From NCBI GenBank assembly GCA_028281625.1, contig JANQJN010000020.1, positions 1-34,934 on the forward strand: a stretch of DNA of 34,934 nucleotides, given 5' to 3'. A program made the position numbers and the translations under genes. Source of the DNA: Emcibacteraceae bacterium (lineage in GTDB: Bacteria; Pseudomonadota; Alphaproteobacteria; Sphingomonadales; Emcibacteraceae). Shown piece by piece: positions 1 through 7,075 of the stretch. The stretch's first letter is position 1. Each line of letters starts with the position of its first letter. Below the pieces are notes generated by a model, which saw only the letters and a program-made list of their open reading frames with translations, had not been told where the DNA came from and made no database searches.

Positions 1-488
1 GACTAAAAGCCGGTCTTCCGGTTACTGAATCCATTCAGGCAGTGGGCCAGGAAATGGAAGATCCAATTGCTGTAGAATTTAAAACAATTACCGATGAGAT
101 CCGCTTTGGTAAAACTATGGATGAGGCGCTTTGGCAGGCGTCGGAAAAACTGGATACGCCAGAGTTTAAATTCTTTGTGATCTGTATTTCCGTGCAGCAG
201 GAAACCGGTGGTAATCTCGGTGAAACGCTTGAGAATCTCTCAAACATCCTTCGGGGTCGGGCTCAACTGAAGCTAAAAATCAAAGCCATGTCCTCTGAGG
301 GTAAAGCAAGTGCCGCCATCATTGGCGCTCTTCCCTTCATTATGCTTGGTGTGATTTCAGCGCTTAACTTCGATTATATGAATGTGATGTTCACTGATCC
401 TCGCGGCCAGCTCGCACTGCTCGTCGGGTTTATCTGGATGAGCATCGGAATGTTCATCATTTCCAAACTAATTAATTTCGAGACTTAA
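1..488 (+). CDS. tadB: Tad pilus inner-membrane protein TadB, 3' fragment
   Basis: This is the C-terminal part of a type II secretion F-domain protein. The reading frame is open from base 3 (first complete codon) to the stop at 486-488, so the gene begins outside the window and the GTG at 42 is not a real start. The fragment has the helical F domain (residues around GLPVTESIQAVG and QQETGGNLGETLENLS, typical of T2SSF) followed by two membrane segments near its end. TadB and TadC form the inner-membrane platform of the Tad/Flp pilus assembly machine. The stop is separated from tadC by a single base, so the two are co-transcribed and probably translationally coupled. TadB rather than GspF is inferred from the pairing with a TadC-like gene. 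Confidence 0.9.
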   Translation, partial: LKAGLPVTESIQAVGQEMEDPIAVEFKTITDEIRFGKTMDEALWQASEKLDTPEFKFFVICISVQQETGGNLGETLENLSNILRGRAQLKLKIKAMSSEGKASAAIIGALPFIMLGVISALNFDYMNVMFTDPRGQLALLVGFIWMSIGMFIISKLINFET

Positions 489-489
489 T

Positions 490-1473
490 ATGGAACAGTT
501 CCTACCAGATGGCATAACAGGCGAAGACGTCATTACCATATTGGCCGCAGCATCGGCTTTTCTGGTGATGATGGCCATATGGAGTACCGGAATTATTAAA
601 GATGGTATGGATGGCCGTATCAAAACGCTGCAGGAAAGACGGGCAGACCTAAAACGCGGTTATGTAGCGCCAGTAAAACGACGCCAAACAATTAAGACCA
701 AAAAACACGTTGGACTGATGCACAGCCTTGTGAACAGCTTCAACCTGGTAAAAAATGAGCAGGCGGACAAATTCCAGTTAAAGCTCACCCAGGCTGGTTT
801 CAGAAGCAAGGAAGCTTTGGTTGTGTTTCTGTTTTTTAAACTGATCCTACCAGTTATCATCAGTCTTGTTGCCATTGTTCTTATATATGGTTTTGGCATG
901 TTTGAGCTGAATACGGCACAGCAGTTGCTGGCTGTTATTGGCTCTGCATTGCTTGCGTCTTATTCGCCGGACATATACCTGAAAAATGTTACCCAAAAGC
1001 GCAATCTGCTGATGCAAAATTCGCTACCGGATATGCTGGACCTTCTGGTAATTTGTGCGGAAGCGGGCCTGACACTTGATGCGGCCATGTCTCGCGTTGT
1101 TCGTGAAATGGGTCAATCCAGCCCTGATCTCTGTGATGAATTTAATCTGACAGCGATCGAACTTGGCTTTTTGCCGGAACGTAGGATCGCACTGCAAAAT
1201 CTCGCCAACCGTGTTTCACTACCATCCATCAAAGCGGTTACAGCAACGCTGATCCAATCAGAAAAATATGGTACACCCCTGGCGCATTCCCTGCGTGTTC
1301 TTTCAGAAGAATTCAGAAATGAACGTTTCATGAAAGCAGAAGAAAAGGCAGCACGCCTTCCTGCGGTAATGACCATTCCCCTTATTCTGTTTATTTTGCC
1401 GACTTTGTTCGTTGTGCTTATGGGGCCAGCAACATGTCAGATCAACGACAAATTCATCAACGGCGGAATTTGA
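490..1473 (+). CDS. tadC: Tad pilus inner-membrane protein TadC
   Basis: A 327-residue type II secretion F-family protein, close to the usual TadC length. It has an N-terminal membrane segment (about residues 14-32), a basic cytoplasmic linker, two hydrophobic segments at about 110-160, the conserved F domain starting near MLDLLVICAEAGLTLDAAM, and a final membrane segment at about 290-315. The segment GTPLAHSLRVLSEEFRNER followed by EEKAARLPAVM is characteristic of TadC. It is the partner of TadB in the Flp pilus platform. It starts one base after the tadB stop. A weak hairpin (TTACGC/GCGTAA, 1474-1493) with a T-rich tail follows and may end the Tad transcript. Confidence 0.93.
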   Translation: MEQFLPDGITGEDVITILAAASAFLVMMAIWSTGIIKDGMDGRIKTLQERRADLKRGYVAPVKRRQTIKTKKHVGLMHSLVNSFNLVKNEQADKFQLKLTQAGFRSKEALVVFLFFKLILPVIISLVAIVLIYGFGMFELNTAQQLLAVIGSALLASYSPDIYLKNVTQKRNLLMQNSLPDMLDLLVICAEAGLTLDAAMSRVVREMGQSSPDLCDEFNLTAIELGFLPERRIALQNLANRVSLPSIKAVTATLIQSEKYGTPLAHSLRVLSEEFRNERFMKAEEKAARLPAVMTIPLILFILPTLFVVLMGPATCQINDKFINGGI

Positions 1474-1540
1474 TTACGCTCTCTGACGCGTAAAAATCTT
1501 TTCTTCTTCTGTCGTAAAACTGCGGCAATCGTTAACGTGG

Positions 1541-1555
1541 TTAACAAAAAGTTAA
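1541..1555 (+). promoter_or_regulatory. Candidate CtrA-type site (TTAA-N7-TTAA)
   Basis: TTAA at 1541-1544 and TTAA at 1552-1555 are separated by exactly 7 bases, matching the alphaproteobacterial CtrA full-site pattern. A further TTAAC lies just upstream at 1532 and a GTTAAC at about 1594. The site sits about 100 bp before the histidine kinase gene. TTAA words are common by chance in AT-rich intergenic DNA, so binding is only suggested. Confidence 0.35.
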
Positions 1556-1657
1556 TTTTTTTGTTGACCTCGCGAATCGGATAAGGGATGATTCGTTAAC
1601 TGATTTGAAAAAACTCAAATTTTATATGTATATAACGCTTCTGGATTTGTATTGAGC

Positions 1658-2818
1658 ATGGATACTTCCTTAGATATTCGCGACGACTCTTCCGCCCCAA
1701 ATGTCTCTAAACATCCGAGATATATCGACGAAAATGGCCTCTTCAATGTGGTCTTTAATGAAGTCAGCGACGCGATTGTTCTCTTAAGCATCGATCCAGA
1801 AAAAGACATTCCAATTATTAATGACATAAACTACCATTTTGAAATGGTAACCGGCTTTTCGTTTCATGATGTAAGGAACAAAGCACTGTTTGATTTTTTC
1901 CATGAAAATTCTGAGCAACACATAATTTATGATGCGTTAAAGAACAGAAAGTCAGCGTTCATCCACTGCGACTTTATTTGCGCCAATGAACAGATCCTCA
2001 ATATGAACATGACAGTGCGCCCCTATAATGGCGATGTCACCTCTTCACGATTTATATGCGTCTTCAGAATGAGCAAGGACAATATCCAGCTTAAGGACGA
2101 CGCCGCCCGCGATATTAAACAAAAGCTTCTTGCAGCAATGCATCATAATTTCCGCACACCGCTTAATGGTATTTTGGGTTATTCCGAAGTGATCATGACC
2201 GAAATGCTCGGGCCCATCGGGAAAAACACCTATAAGGAGTATGCATCCGACATTCACGGCGCCGGCCAGGAACTTCTGGAACTGATAGACAGTCTTCTGG
2301 AACTTAAAGAACTGGAAACAACAGAGTTTGAACTTAATGAGGAACCCTTTGATCTGGTGGCGCTGCTTAAAGACTGCGTTAACAAATTTAAAGATGATGC
2401 CACCAAAAAAAATGTCACTGTGGAAGTTTCCTACATTCTAAATTTCCCTGATTTCAATGGCGACCGCACGCGGCTACAAAGATCCATTGAAAGCGTTATT
2501 GATAACGCCGTTAAGTTTACGCTTCCTAACGGCAAAATTTCGATCAGTCTTTATACCGATGGCGCCGGTAACGCAGTAATCAGCTGTTCCGATAACGGAA
2601 AAGGTATGACCCCGCAGGAAATAAGCAAAGCGTTTAGCAATGATACACAACTGGATGACATCTATTCTGATCCTTGCACCGGTATTGGCTTTGGTATTTC
2701 TTACGTACAAAAGCTGATAGAAAAGCATGGCGGCAGCCTTTCCATTATTAGCGCGCCTAACGACGGTACAAAAATAAATCTAAATCTTCCAAAAAACCGC
2801 CTGCTCTATCAAGACTAA
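1658..2818 (+). CDS. PAS-domain sensor histidine kinase, soluble
   Basis: A 386-residue kinase with no membrane segment. An N-terminal PAS-like domain spans about residues 25-140. A HisKA domain follows, with the phosphoacceptor His at about 163 (motif HNFRTPLNGILGYSEVI, resembling the PleC/DivJ group of alphaproteobacteria). The HATPase domain has its N-box at about 279-288 (DNAVKF), G1 at 312-317 (DNGKGM) and G2 at 342-348 (GIGFGIS). All catalytic motifs are intact and no receiver domain is attached, so the partner regulator is elsewhere. I chose the ATG at 1658; a TTG two codons upstream (1652) is also possible. No strong ribosome binding site is visible for either. gloB begins 18 bp after the stop. 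Confidence 0.88.
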   Translation: MDTSLDIRDDSSAPNVSKHPRYIDENGLFNVVFNEVSDAIVLLSIDPEKDIPIINDINYHFEMVTGFSFHDVRNKALFDFFHENSEQHIIYDALKNRKSAFIHCDFICANEQILNMNMTVRPYNGDVTSSRFICVFRMSKDNIQLKDDAARDIKQKLLAAMHHNFRTPLNGILGYSEVIMTEMLGPIGKNTYKEYASDIHGAGQELLELIDSLLELKELETTEFELNEEPFDLVALLKDCVNKFKDDATKKNVTVEVSYILNFPDFNGDRTRLQRSIESVIDNAVKFTLPNGKISISLYTDGAGNAVISCSDNGKGMTPQEISKAFSNDTQLDDIYSDPCTGIGFGISYVQKLIEKHGGSLSIISAPNDGTKINLNLPKNRLLYQD

Positions 2819-2836
2819 GAAACAGGAAATTTTCAA

Positions 2837-3628
2837 ATGATTGTTAAACAACTTTATGCTGACAATCGGTTGAGAAATTTTCACTATCTCATCGCCTGTC
2901 AAGAAACCAGCGAAGCCATGGTAATTGACCCGCTTGATGTCGAACGGTGCCTATCAGCTGCAAAAAAACACGGCTTTAAAATAACCAAAATTCTCAATAC
3001 CCACGAACATTGGGATCATATCGACGGCAACACTGAAATGAAGGAAAAAACGGGTGCCAAGATCTACGCACACGGCGGCGCGGGCGATAAAATCCCTAAT
3101 GTAGATTTTGGTCTTAGTGCTGGCGAAACTGTATCCGTGGGCTCCTCTATCACTTTTAAAGTCCTGGATACGCCGGGACACACTGATAGCCATATCTGTC
3201 TTCTGTCAAACGGTCATAACCCTGCCCTCTTCTGCGGCGATACCATGTTTAACGCTGGCGTCGGTCACTGCAAACTCGGGGGCGATCCGGATAAGCTATA
3301 TGATACGTTTGCGCGTCAGCTTTCGCTACTCCCAGAAAACACGCTTATCTATCCCGGGCATGATTATATGATCAATAACTTAGGGTTTACTCTTGACCGT
3401 GAACCGGACAATGAAGTGGCAAAATCATTCCTTCACAAGTTGGAAAGCCAGGATCCTCACGCTGCTTATGTCTCCAGCATGAGTGATGAACGACAGATAA
3501 ACAGCTTCTTAAGACTAAACAATTCTTCCATTATCGAGAAGCTAAGAGCGGAATTTCCCACCCTATCCAATTCCCCTAGTGAAAAAGAAGTCTTTATTGC
3601 GCTGCGCGAACTCAGAAATCATTGGTAA
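2837..3628 (+). CDS. gloB: Hydroxyacylglutathione hydrolase-like metallo-beta-lactamase-fold hydrolase
   Basis: A 263-residue cytoplasmic metallo-hydrolase of the glyoxalase II group, near the family's usual 250-260 residues. The metal-binding signature THEHWDH is at residues 55-61. Further ligands are His115 (DTPGHT), Asp135 (FCGDTMF) and His175 (YPGHDY), and the C-terminal part resembles the glyoxalase II C-terminal domain. Glyoxalase II hydrolyses S-D-lactoylglutathione to D-lactate and glutathione, detoxifying methylglyoxal. The exact substrate cannot be told from sequence, because this family also holds other thioester hydrolases. AGGAA lies 9 bp before the ATG. It directly follows the kinase gene and may share its transcript. 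Confidence 0.88.
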   Translation: MIVKQLYADNRLRNFHYLIACQETSEAMVIDPLDVERCLSAAKKHGFKITKILNTHEHWDHIDGNTEMKEKTGAKIYAHGGAGDKIPNVDFGLSAGETVSVGSSITFKVLDTPGHTDSHICLLSNGHNPALFCGDTMFNAGVGHCKLGGDPDKLYDTFARQLSLLPENTLIYPGHDYMINNLGFTLDREPDNEVAKSFLHKLESQDPHAAYVSSMSDERQINSFLRLNNSSIIEKLRAEFPTLSNSPSEKEVFIALRELRNHW

Positions 3629-3686
3629 TTTTCGCCAATTCATGAAACGATGCGTTTAATAATTTTGAAGATCAGAGGATAAAAAA

Positions 3687-3986
3687 ATGTCTTTGGAGCA
3701 ATATACGGCGCTTGTGGGCGAAAAAACCGCAGAAGCGGGAGATTTAAATAAGAAAGTCAAATTTGATTTGACTGACGAAGGTATAATTCACGTGGATGCA
3801 ACCGTCTCACCACCAAGTGTTACAAATGATGACATGGATGCCGATGTCACTTTTGTTCTTTCCGCCGAAAATTTCGAAGGGCTGATGGATGGTTCATTAA
3901 ATCCGCAAATGGCCTTTATGATGGGTAAACTTAAAATTGAAGGCGATATGGGACTTGCTTTAAAGCTTGCTGATATATTCGAATAG
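3687..3986 (+). CDS. SCP2 sterol-binding domain protein
   Basis: A 99-residue protein that is essentially one SCP2-type lipid-binding domain. The diagnostic C-terminal stretch runs from about residue 65 (FEGLMDGSLNPQMAFMMGKL) and continues KIEGDMGLALKLADIF, the usual signature ending. Stand-alone SCP2 proteins bind acyl chains or other hydrophobic ligands in the cytoplasm; in proteobacteria some are ubiquinone-synthesis accessories (UbiJ/UbiT type), but this short form is not clearly one of those. An AGAGGA ribosome binding site precedes the ATG. It follows the gloB-like gene by 58 bp and precedes an unknown gene by 57 bp in the same direction. Confidence 0.88.
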   Translation: MSLEQYTALVGEKTAEAGDLNKKVKFDLTDEGIIHVDATVSPPSVTNDDMDADVTFVLSAENFEGLMDGSLNPQMAFMMGKLKIEGDMGLALKLADIFE

Positions 3987-4043
3987 CGATATATAACATC
4001 CCGATAATTTGTCAGTTATTTTATTTCATAAGGAAGGACCATA

Positions 4044-4697
4044 ATGGACCTCAATAAAGTTGGACTTCATATCCACGAAATCAGAAATCAGTTTTCTTAT
4101 ATCGAAGGAAACGTTGGGATTCTTAATCAGGCGCTTGAAAAAAACAACAGCCTAGGAGCATTCATGGCGCTTCAGTCAATTTTTGTTTCTGCCTCTTTTG
4201 TATCGCGTATGCTTTGGGCACCGCGCAAAAAAGGTAAAGCGAGAGCGGAAGAGCTTAGAAAGTTTTTAGGAATTCCAGAAGACCATCCCTTAAATAACAA
4301 AGATATTCAAACCTTGTTTGATTTCAGTGACGAAAAAACGGAGGAATGGGTCAAAGCGACAAAGGGTAAATATATCCTTATGGATTATATTGGCGACCTT
4401 GCAGCCAGCAAACATAAGGACGTTCAAATAGAGCATATCTACCGCTCATTTGATGTTAAGAGCAAGATTTATGTCTACAGGGGCGTAGGCTTTCACATGG
4501 AAAATGTGATGACCGCCATGCGCGGTATCAGTGATGCGGTCAACAAAGCCCATTATCACCTATTCCCAGACCAATGGAAAGATGTCGATCAAAAGCCCGG
4601 TGAACCGGCACCTGCATCCGCTGACGCCACACCAGCGGAAGAAAAACCAAAAGAAAAGCCCAAGACAAAAAAAGCAAAAGCGAAAAAGAAAGAATAG
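4044..4697 (+). CDS. Uncharacterised protein with lysine-rich C-terminal tail
   Basis: I do not recognise this 217-residue protein. The first 175 residues look like a mostly helical folded domain with no signal peptide or membrane segment; it opens MDLNKVGLHIHEIRNQFSYIEG. The last 40 residues are low-complexity Pro/Ala/Glu followed by repeated Lys/Ala-Lys runs, a tail of the kind seen in proteins that contact nucleic acid or acidic polymers. The ATG has a strong AAGGAAGGA ribosome binding site. It follows the SCP2 gene and ends at a clear terminator, so it is the last gene of this strand run. The spacing of H and E near the N terminus (HIHEIRNQ) loosely recalls histidine-kinase DHp helices, but I see no ATPase part. 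Confidence 0.85.
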   Translation: MDLNKVGLHIHEIRNQFSYIEGNVGILNQALEKNNSLGAFMALQSIFVSASFVSRMLWAPRKKGKARAEELRKFLGIPEDHPLNNKDIQTLFDFSDEKTEEWVKATKGKYILMDYIGDLAASKHKDVQIEHIYRSFDVKSKIYVYRGVGFHMENVMTAMRGISDAVNKAHYHLFPDQWKDVDQKPGEPAPASADATPAEEKPKEKPKTKKAKAKKKE

Positions 4698-4722
4698 AGC
4701 TTTACTGAAAAATAGATTTAGA

Positions 4723-4749
4723 CAGGATGCAATTGCATCCTGTTTTTTT
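4723..4749 (+). terminator. Intrinsic terminator after the lysine-tail gene
   Basis: A perfect 20-bp palindrome (CAGGATGCAATTGCATCCTG, 4723-4742) is followed by seven T residues. It lies 25 bp after the stop of the upstream gene. The convergent membrane-protein gene on the other strand ends at 4748, so the hairpin may also serve it, though the T run on that strand is weaker. Confidence 0.85.
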
Positions 4750-5044
4750 ATTTGAAAACGTTAAGCGCTTTAATCACAAGTGGTCCCATCCGTCCCACAA
4801 TAAACATCCCGATCGCAGTACCGAACAAGTTGACATTCCGGATTACATAACCATCTGAAACAAAGTCCTTAAGACCCCAAAGAAGAAGCAAAAGGCCAAT
4901 ATATTGAATTGTGACGAATGTCAGGGTTACAATTTTCATTTTCTTCTTCTGACTGGCACTCATGGGTGGTTTTCTATCAATACCACGCTTGCGGTCTGCC
5001 ACCCGCTGCCTAAGAGTTCGCCTTTCTGGTTGGTCTTTATTCAT
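4748..5044 (-). CDS. Small two-helix membrane protein, uncharacterised
   Basis: A 98-residue protein with a basic, Arg/Lys-rich N-terminal third (about residues 1-37) and two hydrophobic segments, at about 38-60 (VTLTFVTIQYIGLLLLLWG) and 72-90 (NLFGTAIGMFIVGRMGPLVI). This predicts an inner-membrane protein with a positively charged cytoplasmic N terminus. I do not recognise the family. Its stop abuts the palindromic terminator at 4723-4742. The ribosome binding site is weak. Confidence 0.75.
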   Translation of the reverse strand: MNKDQPERRTLRQRVADRKRGIDRKPPMSASQKKKMKIVTLTFVTIQYIGLLLLLWGLKDFVSDGYVIRNVNLFGTAIGMFIVGRMGPLVIKALNVFK

Positions 5045-5158
5045 CTTATGTTTGCCTGTATCTGTGCATTGTGCGTTTCGCGCATGAAATGTACTTTGCT
5101 AAAAACGAAAATAGGAGTATATGGGGTCCAAAGACAATATTCAAACAGGATATTCATA

Positions 5159-5338
5159 ATGGCCAGTTATAAAGTCACCCTTAAATCAGATGTTAAACTT
5201 GGTACCTTTTATTGGGTTGCAAATGTCACAGCAGCGAGCGAAGACGAAGCGATAAATACCGCTGAAAATCTTTTTTTGGAAACACTCAACAGCTCTGAAG
5301 AATGGGATTTTACCGACTATGATGCTGAAAAGTTATAA
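5159..5338 (+). CDS. Small acidic protein of unknown function
   Basis: A 59-residue acidic protein starting MASYKVTLKSDV. The ATG at 5159 is chosen because AGGA lies 8 bp upstream; the open frame runs further upstream (to 4904) but lies over the membrane-protein gene on the other strand and has no protein-like composition. The pattern ANVTAASEDEAINTAENLFLE resembles small beta-alpha folds of phage or DUF-type proteins, without a firm match. Its last 22 bases overlap the 3' end of the convergent lipoprotein gene. Confidence 0.65.
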   Translation: MASYKVTLKSDVKLGTFYWVANVTAASEDEAINTAENLFLETLNSSEEWDFTDYDAEKL

Positions 5339-5961
5339 ACGCTGCGTGTTTCTTTCGGATACCAGCGCTTCTGCCACTGACTAACCGGCAAAACTTCAGC
5401 CTCAGCGCCATTTTGGTGAAACCAGCTGTCCACAACAAAATGCCCATCCCCACCAATAGTCTTTTGCTTGCCAATCTCATGAATGGTGGCACTGCTGTGT
5501 GGATAGGAAAGATCATCAATGTTTCGGCGGGCATAACCACCAAGTGTGTGAAGTTTGATCAGGCCGTATTTTCTCATTAAATAAATGTAGCTTGTGCTGT
5601 TAATGGCTTCGTCAATACAGTCCATCTGACCACGGGTTGAAAAGTTAAGCACAACTGCCCTTGCCTTATCACCAGCCGTACCTGTCTTGGGGCCTATAAA
5701 TTGTTCTATAAGCGCAATGGCACGCGCTATTTCTTCACGTTCCTGAGCAGGGCTTTTTTCCTGTTGTGAAAAGAGATCGCTTACACTTTGCCACTCTTGC
5801 TCAGTGAGACCTGTTTGTTGGTATGTGCTGCAGCCATAACCGGAACATACGCCAAAATCAGAATAGTTCTGCAGGTTTTCAGCATGCGACTGCAAACGAT
5901 CATCCGCCACAGTACAGGCAGACAATAAAAACAAAAAAAACACTACTGTTGCTCTGACCAA
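5317..5961 (-). CDS. Lipoprotein with possible papain/transglutaminase-like active site
   Basis: A 214-residue exported lipoprotein. The signal peptide has a lipobox LLSAC with the lipidated Cys at 16. The mature domain carries a conserved-looking block around Cys115 (QMDCIDEAINSTSYIYLM), His138, His161, and the segment GDGHFVVDSWFHQNG with His174 and Asp178. A Cys followed by His and Asp in this order is what papain-like or transglutaminase-like folds use, so an enzymatic role in the envelope is possible, but this is inference. Proteobacterial proteins of this type are usually annotated as hypothetical. Its 3' end overlaps the convergent 59-residue gene by 22 bp. The rpsU terminator lies just upstream of its start. 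Confidence 0.82.
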   Translation of the reverse strand: MVRATVVFFLFLLSACTVADDRLQSHAENLQNYSDFGVCSGYGCSTYQQTGLTEQEWQSVSDLFSQQEKSPAQEREEIARAIALIEQFIGPKTGTAGDKARAVVLNFSTRGQMDCIDEAINSTSYIYLMRKYGLIKLHTLGGYARRNIDDLSYPHSSATIHEIGKQKTIGGDGHFVVDSWFHQNGAEAEVLPVSQWQKRWYPKETRSVYNFSAS

Positions 5962-5976
5962 GATTGCTTACTCCAT

Positions 5977-6010
5977 AAAAAAAGCCGCCACTCATTTTTA
6001 AGAGGACGGC
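5977..6010 (-). terminator. Intrinsic terminator of rpsU
   Basis: Read on the minus strand, GCCGTCCTC (6010-6002) pairs with GAGTGGCGGC (5993-5984) with one bulged base and one G-T pair, followed by seven T residues. It lies 27 bp after the rpsU stop. Confidence 0.75.
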
Positions 6011-6037
6011 CTTTTAATTTCAATAGACGTTTAAAGC

Positions 6038-6244
6038 TTAAACAGCACCGTCGCGTTCAAGACGTTTACGGTCAAGTTTACGGGACCGACGAACAGCAGC
6101 AGCATTTTCACGGGCTTTCTTCTCAGAAGGCTTTTCATAAAAACGGCGCATCTTCATTTCACGGTAAACCCCTTCGCGCTGAAGTTTTTTCTTCAGGGCA
6201 CGAAGTGCTTGATCAACGTTATTATCGCGGACAATAACCTGCAT
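6038..6244 (-). CDS. rpsU: 30S ribosomal protein S21
   Basis: A 68-residue basic protein that begins [20 protein letters not shown], the standard S21 N terminus, and ends in the Arg/Lys-rich tail found in alphaproteobacterial S21. S21 sits on the small-subunit platform near the anti-Shine-Dalgarno region and helps initiation. I start at the ATG at 6244. The same frame has a GTG four codons upstream (6256), but it lies only one base from the AGGAG, too close to serve. The AGGAG to ATG distance of 13 is unusually long. A terminator follows. coq9 is divergent on the other side. Confidence 0.95.
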   Translation of the reverse strand: MQVIVRDNNVDQALRALKKKLQREGVYREMKMRRFYEKPSEKKARENAAAVRRSRKLDRKRLERDGAV

Positions 6245-6415
6245 GGTTACAGTCACACTCCTTTCTAGTTTGTGTTTTATCCCAGAAACTTAATGTTTCG
6301 AAGAAGCCGCTTTCTAGCAAATGAAGCCTCATTTGTGAAGTAAAAACTTCCATTTTCTGCCGTTTCTTGCATATTTTGACTTTACGTTTAACAAAATCAG
6401 GCCCATAGTCCTTTT

Positions 6416-7075
6416 ATGAGTAAAAAGAACCAAGATAAAACCCCGGACGAACTGCGCGATTCGATTCTCGCTGCCGCGCTGGATCACGTCGCATTCGATG
6501 GTTGGGGGAAAACCACTCTAAAGCGCGCCGCCGAAGACGTAGGTATTGAAGAAGGGATTATTGATCTTGCCTTTCCAGGTGGAGCCATCGATATGATTGA
6601 TCTTCAAGCGCAGCAGGCTGACATCGCCATGCTCGAGGCCGCCAAAGAAATTGACATTGACAGTTTGAAGATCAGAGAAAAAATCACTGAGCTGGTAAAG
6701 CTGCGCGTTAAAGCGGAACTTCCACATAAGGAAGTCATCCGCCGGACCATGCCGTTCCTGGCGCTGCCGCAAAATCATTTTGCGAGTATGCGCATCCTTT
6801 ACCGCACTGTTGATCTAATGTGGAAAGCTATCTCAGATCCATCCACAGACTTTAATTTTTATACAAAACGCATGACCCTGAGCGCGGTTTACTCAAGTAC
6901 GGTTTTGTTCTGGCTTAATGATGATAGCGAAGAGAATTTTGAAACCTGGGATTTTCTCGACCGCCGCATTGAAAATGTCATGCAATTTGAAAAGCTGAAA
7001 GCGCGTGTACGTAACAAAGACCTGAAACTACCAAACATTTGGCGCAAGCTGGGTAAAATGAGATACGGCGCTTAG
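6416..7075 (+). CDS. COQ9-family ubiquinone biosynthesis protein
   Basis: A 219-residue TetR-fold lipid-binding protein. The N-terminal helix-turn-helix-like part (about 10-50) is followed by the COQ9 signature FPGGAIDMIDL (about 53-63), HKEVIRRTMPFLALPQN (about 102-118), and the C-terminal block YRTVDLMWKAISDPSTDFNFYTKR with FWLNDDSEENFETWDFLDRRIENVM. COQ9 presents hydrophobic ubiquinone precursors to the hydroxylase COQ7; the gene is typical of alphaproteobacteria and mitochondria. No clear ribosome binding site precedes the ATG. A TTTACG-N17-CATAGT promoter-like pair would place transcription start at about the ATG, so a leaderless message is possible. It overlaps purK on the other strand by 4 bp. 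Confidence 0.93.
   Translation: MSKKNQDKTPDELRDSILAAALDHVAFDGWGKTTLKRAAEDVGIEEGIIDLAFPGGAIDMIDLQAQQADIAMLEAAKEIDIDSLKIREKITELVKLRVKAELPHKEVIRRTMPFLALPQNHFASMRILYRTVDLMWKAISDPSTDFNFYTKRMTLSAVYSSTVLFWLNDDSEENFETWDFLDRRIENVMQFEKLKARVRNKDLKLPNIWRKLGKMRYGA

Noticed and set aside
4904..5158. Upstream extension of the small acidic protein ORF
   Set aside because: The extension is antisense to the membrane-protein gene, has no ribosome binding site and no domain-like composition; the ATG at 5159 has a good AGGA.
6245..6256. GTG start four codons upstream for rpsU
   Set aside because: It lies one base from the AGGAG and the S21 family begins at the ATG at 6244.
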